Assembly (NCBI GenBank): GCA_029240815.1
Contig: JARDZO010000269.1
Span: 1-7,566, forward strand
Source: Brevibacillus sp.
GTDB lineage: Bacteria > Bacillota > Bacilli > Brevibacillales > Brevibacillaceae
Length of the DNA: 7,566 nucleotides
Direction of reading: 5' to 3'
The notes beneath the pieces are model-generated. The model saw only the letters and a program-made list of their open reading frames with translations. It was not told the DNA's origin and did not search any database. The first letter of the stretch is position 1; each line of letters begins with the position of its first letter. Below, piece by piece: positions 1-5,013 of the stretch. The position numbers were made by a program, and so were the translations under genes.

Positions 1-1
1 T

Positions 2-961
2 CGCTGCTCCTCTCAACTTCCTGCTCTCAAAACGTTGTACGGATGGCTAAAAGAAGTAGATTCCATTGCCATTCAAACGATGGTAAGAAACTTGGCCGAC
101 AGCTTCACCCGATTTTTCAAGGGACAAAACGATCAGCCAACATTCAAAAGCAAGAAGAATCCTGTGCAATCCTACACAACGAAGTATACCAATGGAAATA
201 TCGACATCGTCGGTCATCAGGTAAAACTTCCGAAACTGGGATTGGTGAAATGCGCCAAGTCAAGAGAAGTAGAAGGCCGTATCCTGTCCGCTACCATCAG
301 ACGTAATCCATCCGGGAAGTACTTTGTTTCGATTCTTTGTGAAGTGGAAATCAAACCGCTTCCACAAGTAGAACAAACAGTAGGAGTAGACCTAGGCGTC
401 AAGAGCTTTGCTACACTTTCAACCGGTAAAAAAATGGCGAATCCGAAGAATTATCGCAAGTATGAAAAGCAACTGGCAAAATGGCAACGAATCCTTTCTC
501 GCAGACAGAAAGGAGGGAAAAACCGGGAAAAAGCACGGGTGAAAGTGGCTCGCTTGCATGAGAAGATCACCAACACGCGTCACGATTTTCTGCACAAGCT
601 GTCCACCAGGCTGATTCGCGAAAACCAAGTGATCTGTTTGGAGGACTTGCAAGTGGAAAACATGGTTAAAAATCACAAGCTGGCAAAATCAATCGCGGAT
701 GCTTCATGGTCTGCCTTTCGATCCATGCTGGAATACAAAGCGAAATGGTACGGAAGAATCATCAGTATCGTAGACAGACGGTTTCCATCCAGTCAGCTGT
801 GTTCCTATCTATCTTGTGGATATCGCAATAAACAGGTAAAGGATCTCAACCTGCGTGAATGGGAATGTCCATCCTGTGGAACCGTCCATGATCGCGATAT
901 CAATGCCAGCAGGAATATTGAGCAAGAAGGACTTCGATTGCTAGGGATCACCCTAACTTAA
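2..961 (+). CDS. tnpB: TnpB, RNA-guided transposon-encoded nuclease (5' partial)
   Basis: TnpB is the RuvC-type, omega-RNA-guided DNA nuclease of IS200/IS605 elements and an ancestor of Cas12. The frame is open to the left edge. Residues read before the TTG at 35 ([17 protein letters not shown]) match the usual TnpB N-terminal region, so TTG 35 is not the start and the gene continues outside the window. Catalytic RuvC residues are in place: Asp in VGVDLGV (codon 389-391), Glu in CLEDL (641-643) and Asp in DRDINASRN (896-898). A basic helical stretch lies between the first two motifs. The zinc knuckle has CPSCG as its second half, but the first half is CSYLSCG, with four residues between cysteines where the family normally has two; removing codons 806-811 would give the usual CSSCG. 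No stop or frameshift interrupts the visible 319 codons. Activity is uncertain because of the altered knuckle. Confidence 0.93.
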   Translation, partial: RCSSQLPALKTLYGWLKEVDSIAIQTMVRNLADSFTRFFKGQNDQPTFKSKKNPVQSYTTKYTNGNIDIVGHQVKLPKLGLVKCAKSREVEGRILSATIRRNPSGKYFVSILCEVEIKPLPQVEQTVGVDLGVKSFATLSTGKKMANPKNYRKYEKQLAKWQRILSRRQKGGKNREKARVKVARLHEKITNTRHDFLHKLSTRLIRENQVICLEDLQVENMVKNHKLAKSIADASWSAFRSMLEYKAKWYGRIISIVDRRFPSSQLCSYLSCGYRNKQVKDLNLREWECPSCGTVHDRDINASRNIEQEGLRLLGITLT

Positions 962-1087
962 CTGTGGGTCGCACAGGGATCGCTTGGTCCATTTGGCTTC
1001 AGTGGAAGCCATTACCCAAGAATCCCCCACTTCAAGCGAACACGAGTGAGCTAAGTGGGGGGAGCGTTCAATTATGGACAATTCACT
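940..1087 (+). ncRNA. Omega RNA (right-end guide RNA) of the TnpB element, 5' end undetermined
   Basis: TnpB guide RNAs come from the 3' end of tnpB and the right end of the element, with the guide taken from flanking DNA. Here the expected fold is visible. There is a small hairpin AGGG/CCCT at 943-954 overlapping the end of tnpB. Next is CTGTG/CACAG with a five-base loop (962-976). CTTGG/CCAAG (983-987 with 1016-1020) encloses a seven-pair hairpin TGGCTTC/GAAGCCA (994-1011). Last is the large right-end hairpin (1024-1061). If the element ends at 1071, the guide would be the next 16 or so bases (1072-1087), which run into the stop codon of the neighbouring monooxygenase gene. The transcript probably begins inside tnpB; I cannot fix its 5' end. 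Structure is read from the sequence, function is inferred from the family. Confidence 0.65.
1023..1071 (+). other. IS right end: subterminal hairpin and TTCAA cleavage motif
   Basis: Nine perfect pairs CCCCCACTT/AAGTGGGGG (1024-1032 with 1053-1061) enclose a 20-base loop that contains a further AGC/GCT pairing. The motif TTCAA follows at 1067-1071. In IS608-like elements the Y1 transposase recognises such a hairpin and cuts at a nearby tetra- or pentanucleotide (TCAA in IS608), so 1071/1072 is the likely junction. Read on the minus strand, the same GC-rich hairpin could also help end transcription of the convergent monooxygenase gene, though no clean U-run follows. Confidence 0.65.
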
Positions 1088-2132
1088 GCTCCGCTTCCCA
1101 TCGGGAGACTTCCTCCCGCACCCGCGGCGCCACCTCTGTCCCCAGCAGACGAATCGCATTCATGACATCTTCATGCGGCATGGTGCCGACTGGTACGTGC
1201 AGCATAAAACGAGTGACTCCTACATTTTTACGTAGATGAATGATTTTCTGGGCTACGGTATCCGGATCGCCTACATACAGCGCCCCTTCAAAGCTTCGCG
1301 CCGCATCAAAGCTCGAACGATCGTAATGCCCCCACCCACGCTCACGTCCCAGCACATTCATGGCCTGCTGGGTAGAAGGGAAAAATTTATCAGCCGCTGT
1401 CTCCGTGTCCTCTGCGACAAAGCCGTGAGAATGCGAGGCAACCGTAAGCTTGGATGGATCGTGGCCCGCCTGGATTGCCGCTCTCTTATAAAGATCGACA
1501 ATCGGCGCAAACTGAACCGGACGACCCCCAATAATCGCCAGAACGAGCGGTAGTCCCAAGAGACCCGCACGAATAGCAGATTGCGCATTACCTCCACTAC
1601 CAATCCACACTGGCAAAGGATCTTGAACCGGACGAGGATATACTCCCAGATTGTTGATAGCTGGCCGATGCCCGCCTCTCCAGGTTACTTTTTCAGAAGC
1701 ACGTATTTTCAGGAGCAGCTCCAGCTTCTCATCGAACAGCTCATCGTAATCTTGCAAATCATAGCCAAACAACGGAAATGACTCGATAAATGAACCTCTA
1801 CCTGCCATAATCTCCGCACGTCCGTTTGATATCGCGTCGAGTGTCGCAAAGTCCTGGAATACGCGAACAGGATCAGCGGACGAAAGCACCGTGACGGCAC
1901 TCGTCAGTCGAATCCGTTTCGTTTGCGATGCTGCGGCAGCCAGTACAATCGCTGGTGAAGATGCCGCATAATCCTTCCGATGGTGCTCGCCCACCCCAAA
2001 GACATCCAGACCTACTTGATCGGCCAGGATGATTTCCTCGACCACTTCACGGATACGCTGCGCATGGCTGATGACCTCGCCCGTCTTCACGTCCGGCGTG
2101 GTTTCAACAAATGTACTCAAACCTATTTCCAC
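1083..2132 (-). CDS. LLM-class flavin-dependent oxidoreductase (luciferase-like monooxygenase)
   Basis: This is a cytosolic TIM-barrel enzyme of the bacterial-luciferase superfamily, which uses reduced FMN or F420 and often O2; its substrate cannot be told from the sequence. It is 349 residues long and shows the classic luciferase-like features: N-terminal IGLSTFVETTPD, FGVGEHHRKD near residues 45-54, TSAVTVLSSADPVRVFQDFATLD, a RAEIMAGRGS segment and a VWIGSGGN strand. It resembles the Atu2307/SP_0267 (2I7G-like) subgroup, from memory of its N-terminus. An ATG exists at 2150, but its Met-Lys-Gly-Asp codons form the Shine-Dalgarno AAAGGGGA (2140-2147), seven bases before GTG 2132, and family members begin MEIG-like, so I chose GTG. 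The gene is monocistronic, with its own promoter at about 2218-2247. Its stop is 11 bases from the IS right end. Confidence 0.92.
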   Translation of the reverse strand: MEIGLSTFVETTPDVKTGEVISHAQRIREVVEEIILADQVGLDVFGVGEHHRKDYAASSPAIVLAAAASQTKRIRLTSAVTVLSSADPVRVFQDFATLDAISNGRAEIMAGRGSFIESFPLFGYDLQDYDELFDEKLELLLKIRASEKVTWRGGHRPAINNLGVYPRPVQDPLPVWIGSGGNAQSAIRAGLLGLPLVLAIIGGRPVQFAPIVDLYKRAAIQAGHDPSKLTVASHSHGFVAEDTETAADKFFPSTQQAMNVLGRERGWGHYDRSSFDAARSFEGALYVGDPDTVAQKIIHLRKNVGVTRFMLHVPVGTMPHEDVMNAIRLLGTEVAPRVREEVSRWEAEQ

Positions 2133-2139
2133 TGGGAAG

Positions 2140-2147
2140 TCCCCTTT
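2140..2147 (-). promoter_or_regulatory. Shine-Dalgarno AAAGGGGA deciding the GTG start of the LLM gene
   Basis: A strong purine-rich site lies seven bases upstream of GTG 2132. It sits inside the codons that would follow an ATG start at 2150, and nothing comparable precedes that ATG. This supports the shorter 349-residue protein. Confidence 0.7.
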
Positions 2148-2200
2148 CATCTATCTCGTTCTCATTATTTCTGCCTTGCAAAACATTTATCAAACGACAA

Positions 2201-2218
2201 TATCTCTATTTTGAGACA
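2201..2218. repeat. Imperfect inverted repeat TATCTC-N6-GAGACA near the LLM promoter
   Basis: The arms at 2201-2206 and 2213-2218 match at five of six pairs and overlap the proposed -10/start-point region of the monooxygenase gene. The position would suit a repressor operator, but the repeat is short, AT-rich at its centre and could be chance. Confidence 0.25.
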
Positions 2219-2247
2219 TTTTAATTTAAAATACAAGTCATTGACAA
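2218..2247 (-). promoter_or_regulatory. Candidate sigma-A promoter of the LLM gene
   Basis: On the minus strand, TTGTCA (2242-2247) is followed after 18 bases by TAAAAT (2218-2223), in an AT-rich stretch. Transcription would start near 2211 and leave a leader of about 80 bases before GTG 2132. Five of six bases match the consensus in each box; the spacer is one longer than ideal. Confidence 0.4.
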
Positions 2248-2257
2248 GGGGCTAACT

Positions 2258-2424
2258 TCAAAAGGATGCTTCTTCCACATGCATCGTAATGTCTCGGCAC
2301 GGTGCTCCATATCGAATGGTTACTTGAATGGATAGCCAATTTCAATGACCAGAATGAGATCAAAGCCCTCCAGTTTACGCGTCTGCAGCTTTACTGCCTC
2401 GGCTGTGGTCTGCAATACATTCAT
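2258..2424 (-). pseudogene. Possible decayed small gene, unrecognised
   Basis: The gap of about 340 bases between the LLM gene and the next CDS holds, on the minus strand, an ORF of 34 codons (ATG 2424 to TAA 2320; starts MNVLQTTAEAVKLQ, contains EGFDLILVIEIGYPF). It is followed in another frame by a protein-like tail (VTIRYGAPCRDITMH, ending at a TGA at 2258-2260). Both stretches have a natural amino-acid balance, and together they could be one gene broken by a frameshift. A G-rich site AAGGGGGG (2427-2434) lies only two bases before the ATG, too close for efficient initiation there. I do not recognise a family. The alternative is plain noncoding DNA or an intact 34-residue peptide. Confidence 0.22.
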
Positions 2425-2455
2425 CACCCCCCTTGCATGCCATCACGAAGTCATA

Positions 2456-2484
2456 CAATAAAGAGACTGCGATTTAGCAGCCCC
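2456..2484 (-). terminator. Rho-independent terminator after the DUF3052/YdeI gene
   Basis: On the minus strand GGGGCTGC (2477-2484), a six-base loop and GCAGTCTC (2463-2470) pair over eight positions, two of them G-U. They are followed by TTTATTG. It begins six bases after the stop codon at 2490. The T-run is short and interrupted, so it is probably a moderate terminator. Confidence 0.5.
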
Positions 2485-2489
2485 AACCT

Positions 2490-3164
2490 TTATTTATTCC
2501 TACTACGGTACAGATCCCGACTCTTGTATCCCGCTCCGAGGATCATTTTCATTTCCTCGCGCCTCTTCTCCCTCGTTGCCTCTTGCTTCGCGCTATACAC
2601 ATACCATGCCCAATCTTTCCGGTAGCCCGAAGTCAGTGATTGGTAGAGAGAAAGCAGCTCGGGAGTGTCTTGCAAATCTTTTTCTACTTCGGGGATCGAA
2701 TCAATGTAATCGTCTACGCATTGGCTCGCTTTCGTCGAGGCCTGCTTTTTGTTTCGCTCCTCTTCCTTTAGCCCGACAACCGTAAACACATCATCTAGCC
2801 CTACCATCCGGGCAAATTTGATGTTGCTCTCCCCGACATAACCGTTCTCATCTGCCCCTAATCCTTGAAGTAAATCATCCCGATGAATAAACGTTGCATA
2901 CACTTTATTCCCCTTTTTGGGATAGGCAAGATAGAGATACCCGTTATTCTGCAGATGATTTTTTTCAATCACTCGATGTACCAGTTCTTTTAAGGCTTCC
3001 ATACCCAGCACAAAAGCAAAAATGAGATCGTATCTGCTGTCGTCGTTCAGCTCTGTATCAAATTCCGCAAGCTCCGAAAAATAGTCTTTACCCTCTGGCA
3101 GATTCAATACTGCTACTTTTTTATACTGTTGTAGATTTAGTTTTTCAACAATTGTTTTTGCCAT
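2490..3164 (-). CDS. DUF3052-like / YdeI-OmdA (bacteriocin-protection type) two-part protein
   Basis: The protein has 224 residues. The C-terminal part (about 165-221: YQSLTSGYRKDWAWYVYSAK, then a basic REKRREEMKMILGAG helix) has the signature of the YdeI/OmpD-associated (OmdA, PF13376) domain, whose name comes from bacteriocin and defensin protection reports; its biochemical role is unknown. The N-terminal part (about 15-135) with YDLIFAFVLGMEALKELVHR, GYLYLAYPKKGNK and VGLDDVFTVVGLKEEE resembles DUF3052 proteins, a small alpha/beta fold with a WxxWPKK-like strand. A polar linker rich in Glu, Lys and Gln (about 134-150) joins the two. There is no signal peptide or membrane segment, so it is cytosolic. 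I chose ATG 3164 because AAAAGGTGA ends five bases before it; an in-frame GTG at 3173 lies inside that site. It is a single-gene unit with its own promoter and terminator. Confidence 0.82.
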   Translation of the reverse strand: MAKTIVEKLNLQQYKKVAVLNLPEGKDYFSELAEFDTELNDDSRYDLIFAFVLGMEALKELVHRVIEKNHLQNNGYLYLAYPKKGNKVYATFIHRDDLLQGLGADENGYVGESNIKFARMVGLDDVFTVVGLKEEERNKKQASTKASQCVDDYIDSIPEVEKDLQDTPELLSLYQSLTSGYRKDWAWYVYSAKQEATREKRREEMKMILGAGYKSRDLYRSRNK

Positions 3165-3169
3165 GCGGA

Positions 3170-3178
3170 TCACCTTTT
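3170..3178 (-). promoter_or_regulatory. Shine-Dalgarno AAAAGGTGA deciding the ATG 3164 start
   Basis: The site lies five bases upstream of ATG 3164. The competing GTG at 3173 is part of the site itself, so it cannot be the start it serves. Confidence 0.6.
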
Positions 3179-3273
3179 GATTTATTTATGTAAGATTTGA
3201 GCCAGATCGGAGGAGTCTTTTGCTACGACCCTCATCCTTTTTCCCTTTTCACAGCTTCGGCATTACCGCTTTA

Positions 3274-3301
3274 TCTATATAATCTGGCCAAATCGTGGCA
3301 A
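3274..3301 (-). promoter_or_regulatory. Candidate promoter of the DUF3052/YdeI gene
   Basis: On the minus strand TTGCCA (3296-3301) is followed after 16 bases by TATAGA (3274-3279); TAGATA two bases on gives an 18-base alternative. The leader would be about 100 bases. It is the best pair between the two genes but not an outstanding match. Confidence 0.33.
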
Positions 3302-3339
3302 TAGTAGTTTCGATTTATCTGGATGCTTTATAAGGTCAT

Positions 3340-3384
3340 TTCCATTTCATCAATTTCCTTTACTAACGATGAATTCCATTTCAT
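3340..3384. repeat. Direct repeat TTCCATTTCAT (two copies)
   Basis: Identical 11-base copies at 3340-3350 and 3374-3384, 34 bases apart, lie in the intergenic stretch downstream of the Crp/Fnr gene. The 280 bases between that gene and the YdeI-type gene otherwise hold only the candidate promoter; I see no supported gene there. Confidence 0.3.
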
Positions 3385-3453
3385 GAGTGGGCCTTGCATG
3401 GTTCAAAAGAAAAACTCCCGGCTTTCAGACGCGACTCATCCGCTCGTTGCGTC

Positions 3454-4170
3454 TTATCTCAATTCCTGTAACCCAGCCTGCAACCGATCGACATGGACCC
3501 ATAGAGGTTTGCGCATCCCATTTTTCTTTAGGATGCCTTCTGTCGTCAGCTGATTCAATGTCTCCGTGACCGTCTCGCGAATGCTTCCCGTCATGCTGGC
3601 CAATTCCTGATGCGTCAACTCCACCTGCAGCTCGACCCACCCCTGCAACTCTTGTTCGTCAGCTTCGGTGCCTGCTGCTATGCTTGCCCCAAACTTTTGC
3701 GAGAGCTTGTGCAGGAGAAAGAGCAGTCTTTTCCTCACACTGCTGTATGTCATATGCTCCAGGAGCTCTTCCACTTCCTTTACCCGTTCAGAAATGATTT
3801 GGATGAATCGGATGCCCAGCTCAGGCTTTTCCCGAAGGAGCGACTGAAACCGCTCATGGTCCATGGAGCAAATGATTGAATCCTCGAGCGTGACGGCATA
3901 TGGATTCTTGTCCGAGAAGAGCGGGTCACCGAAAACATACCCTGCCCCCAGGATATCGAGCGTGAACTCCTTGCCTTCAGCCGTGATGGAATACAACCGA
4001 ACAGCCCCCGACTTCACCATGTAGAGCTTCTGCTTTTCCTGATGAGGGGAAGCGATGATCGTCCCTTTTCTGGTTGGTTCAATCGGAATGTCGTCCTCCA
4101 GCTGATGGATATCCAGGTCATCCAGCGCCTGAAGCAAATGGATCCGTGATAGGTATTTGAGCTTATTCAG
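3454..4170 (-). CDS. Crp/Fnr family transcriptional regulator (apparent CTG start)
   Basis: This is a cytosolic DNA-binding regulator of the Crp/Fnr superfamily, 238 residues from CTG 4170. Residues of about 36-116 form the cupin-like effector domain (LYMVKSGAVRLYS, ITAEGKEFTLDILGAGYVFG). A dimer helix (about 118-140) follows, then a C-terminal winged helix with LTHQELASMTGSIRETVTET (about 185-204) as the HTH. No cysteine cluster for an Fe-S centre is visible, so it is not an Fnr-type oxygen sensor, and the cAMP-binding PRSALAE-type motif is absent. The effector is unknown. The first ATG/GTG/TTG in frame is TTG 4137, but this cuts off the helix NKLKYLSRIHLLQALDDLD that Crp/Fnr proteins normally have, and only a poor GGAT precedes it. 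CTG 4170 has GGGGGA seven bases upstream. The gene is divergent from the DoxX-like gene, which it may control. Confidence 0.88.
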   Translation of the reverse strand: MNKLKYLSRIHLLQALDDLDIHQLEDDIPIEPTRKGTIIASPHQEKQKLYMVKSGAVRLYSITAEGKEFTLDILGAGYVFGDPLFSDKNPYAVTLEDSIICSMDHERFQSLLREKPELGIRFIQIISERVKEVEELLEHMTYSSVRKRLLFLLHKLSQKFGASIAAGTEADEQELQGWVELQVELTHQELASMTGSIRETVTETLNQLTTEGILKKNGMRKPLWVHVDRLQAGLQELR

Positions 4171-4177
4171 TGACAGT

Positions 4178-4183
4178 TCCCCC
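4178..4183 (-). promoter_or_regulatory. Shine-Dalgarno GGGGGA in front of CTG 4170
   Basis: It lies seven bases upstream of CTG 4170, the ideal distance. The frame between the preceding TAG (about 4232-4234) and TTG 4137 contains no ATG, GTG or TTG, so this site points to CTG as the initiator of the Crp/Fnr gene. Confidence 0.5.
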
Positions 4184-4200
4184 GTTTCTGCTAGGAGTGT

Positions 4201-4217
4201 AGGCTGGGCTACAGCCT
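4201..4217. repeat. Inverted repeat AGGCTG-N5-CAGCCT between divergent genes
   Basis: Six perfect pairs (4201-4206 with 4212-4217) lie between the Crp/Fnr start and the -10 box of the DoxX-like gene, overlapping where that promoter's -35 element should be. This is a plausible operator position. It does not match the Crp (TGTGA-N6-TCACA) or Fnr (TTGAT-N4-ATCAA) consensus, so its binder is unknown. Confidence 0.35.
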
Positions 4218-4235
4218 GCGGATCACCATGCTAGC

Positions 4236-4241
4236 TATAAT
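4236..4241 (+). promoter_or_regulatory. -10 box TATAAT of the DoxX-like gene
   Basis: A perfect TATAAT has no good -35 at 16-18 bases upstream, which suggests an activator-dependent or weak promoter. Transcription would start near 4248, so a TTG at 4245 cannot be the translation start of the gene downstream. Confidence 0.4.
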
Positions 4242-4278
4242 GGGTTGCAAGAGTCGTTACCTCTTATGAATGTATACG

Positions 4279-4288
4279 AAGGAGATGA
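4279..4288 (+). promoter_or_regulatory. Shine-Dalgarno AAGGAGATGA deciding TTG 4296
   Basis: It matches the AAGGAGGTGA anti-Shine-Dalgarno partner at nine of ten positions and ends seven bases before TTG 4296. ATG 4266, upstream in the same frame, has no such site. Confidence 0.6.
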
Positions 4289-4295
4289 AATTAAA

Positions 4296-4634
4296 TTGGA
4301 CTTCCAAATGATCGGACAGTTGGTACTGTTTGTTATGTTCCTGATATCCACCTTTATGAAGTTTACGAAATCCAAGAGCATGGTTCAACATTGGAATGAG
4401 TACCGCTATCCGATGTGGTTCATGACGGTCATCGCGGCGCTGGAGACGATCGGTGCCATTGGGATGCTGGTGGCGATCTGGATTCCTGGAGTGTTGAAGG
4501 TGTTTGCTCTTTTGCTCGCTGTGTTGATGTTGGGGGCGATTCATGCTCATCTCTTTCGGGCAAGGCACAAGCCTTATATGGCGATAAATGCGCTCGTGAT
4601 GTTGGGGATTGCTGGGGTGTTGTTGTTGGGTTAG
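4296..4634 (+). CDS. DoxX-like small integral membrane protein
   Basis: The protein has 112 residues, the usual size of DoxX_2/DoxX-like proteins, with four predicted membrane helices: about 6-21 (IGQLVLFVMFLISTFM), 40-61 (MWFMTVIAALETIGAIGMLV), 66-83 (VLKVFALLLAVLMLGAIHAH) and 94-111. The FMKFTKSKSMVQHWNEYRYP loop after helix 1 and the ALETIGAIGML helix are typical of the family. Some DoxX proteins work with oxidoreductases in redox or thiosulfate stress, but most Bacillales members have no known role. I chose TTG 4296 for its near-perfect Shine-Dalgarno; longer versions from ATG 4266 or TTG 4245 add non-family residues, and 4245 lies upstream of the likely transcript start. It is divergent from the Crp/Fnr gene, which hints at common control. 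I find no good terminator after it. Confidence 0.8.
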   Translation: MDFQMIGQLVLFVMFLISTFMKFTKSKSMVQHWNEYRYPMWFMTVIAALETIGAIGMLVAIWIPGVLKVFALLLAVLMLGAIHAHLFRARHKPYMAINALVMLGIAGVLLLG

Positions 4635-4670
4635 ACAATTACTTTCTCTTTGTTTGTCTCGATCTCTTCA

Positions 4671-4690
4671 ATGCCTTTTACAACAGGCAT
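4671..4690. repeat. Inverted repeat ATGCCT-N8-AGGCAT downstream of the DoxX-like gene
   Basis: Six perfect pairs with an eight-base loop lie in the 125 bases between the DoxX-like gene and the ogt remnant. No T-run follows on either strand, so it is not a standard terminator. Nothing else is recognisable in this gap. Confidence 0.3.
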
Positions 4691-4759
4691 GCAAATATTG
4701 TAAGTAAATCTGGTAACAAGAGTAGAGGTGGCTATGTGTTACGAGGTACTTTTGAGTTC

Positions 4760-5007
4760 TTAAACATCTACTCTATGTTCCTTATTACAAGATCTCTCAT
4801 GTTGAAGCAGCCATTCTTTTCTCCACAGACCTCCTGCATAACCCTTTAATTTCCCATTTGAACCGATTAACTCTATGACAAGGAATGACAATGCTTAACT
4901 TGTTTTTCCCATTTAAAACAGGAGGAGTTACAGCCTGTAAACATGAGAAGCGAGGTAACTTCTCCGCAGTTATTACGTGGAAACTTATCAATCTCAGGCA
5001 CCTCAAT
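4760..5007 (-). pseudogene. ogt: C-terminal remnant of O6-methylguanine-DNA methyltransferase, frameshifted
   Basis: Ogt/Ada-type proteins repair O6-alkylguanine by moving the alkyl group to the cysteine of a PCHRV motif. Three frames together spell the C-terminal half of one. FPRNNCGEVTSLL (about 4944-4984) stands for the usual IPxGxxxSYGEVAxLI. QAVTPPVLNGKNKLSIVIPC, then HRV (4869-4937), carries the active-site cysteine codon at 4878-4880. GKLKGYAGGLWRKEWLLQHE (about 4795-4854) follows and runs on to a TAA at 4760-4762. The shift between the last two frames is explained by one extra base near 4867-4870 (AGAGTTAATCGG where AGAGTAATCGG would read RVIG). The N-terminal domain is missing; the remnant begins just after the hxlR stop. 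The gene is certainly nonfunctional as read. Confidence 0.85.
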
Positions 5008-5013
5008 CTACCT

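Larger units (their letters stand above)
1..1071 (+). mobile_element. IS200/IS605-type insertion sequence, right part (left end outside window)
   Basis: The segment holds most of a tnpB gene followed by about 110 noncoding bases with nested hairpins, ending at a TTCAA motif (1067-1071) a few bases after a strong hairpin. That matches the right end of IS200/IS605 elements, which have subterminal hairpins, lack terminal inverted repeats and make no target duplication. Sequence of unrelated character begins at 1072, and the neighbouring monooxygenase gene ends at 1083. No Y1 transposase (TnpA) is visible. It may lie to the left of the window, or the element may be a tnpB-only derivative. The exact right boundary is inferred from the TTCAA motif and hairpin spacing, without an empty-site comparison. 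Confidence 0.8.

Noticed and set aside
35..961. TTG at 35 as the true start of tnpB, implying a truncated gene
   Set aside because: The frame is open to the window edge, and the residues before it fit the normal TnpB N-terminal region, so the gene is simply cut by the window.
2302..2625. Plus-strand ORF of 107 codons
   Set aside because: Low-complexity, cysteine- and proline-rich translation, no start signal, and it runs antisense into the DUF3052/YdeI gene.
3427..3454. AGACGC/GCGTCT pairing at the end of the Crp/Fnr gene as a terminator
   Set aside because: The stem is six pairs with a 16-base loop, and the T-run lies about 15 bases further on, so the geometry is wrong for an intrinsic terminator.
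3323..3553. Plus-strand ORF of 76 codons downstream of the Crp/Fnr gene
   Set aside because: No Shine-Dalgarno site, no recognisable family, and its 3' half is antisense to the Crp/Fnr coding region.
4415..4849. Plus-strand ORF of 144 codons overlapping the DoxX-like gene
   Set aside because: The first half is an out-of-frame reading of the DoxX-like gene and the rest runs antisense through the ogt remnant.
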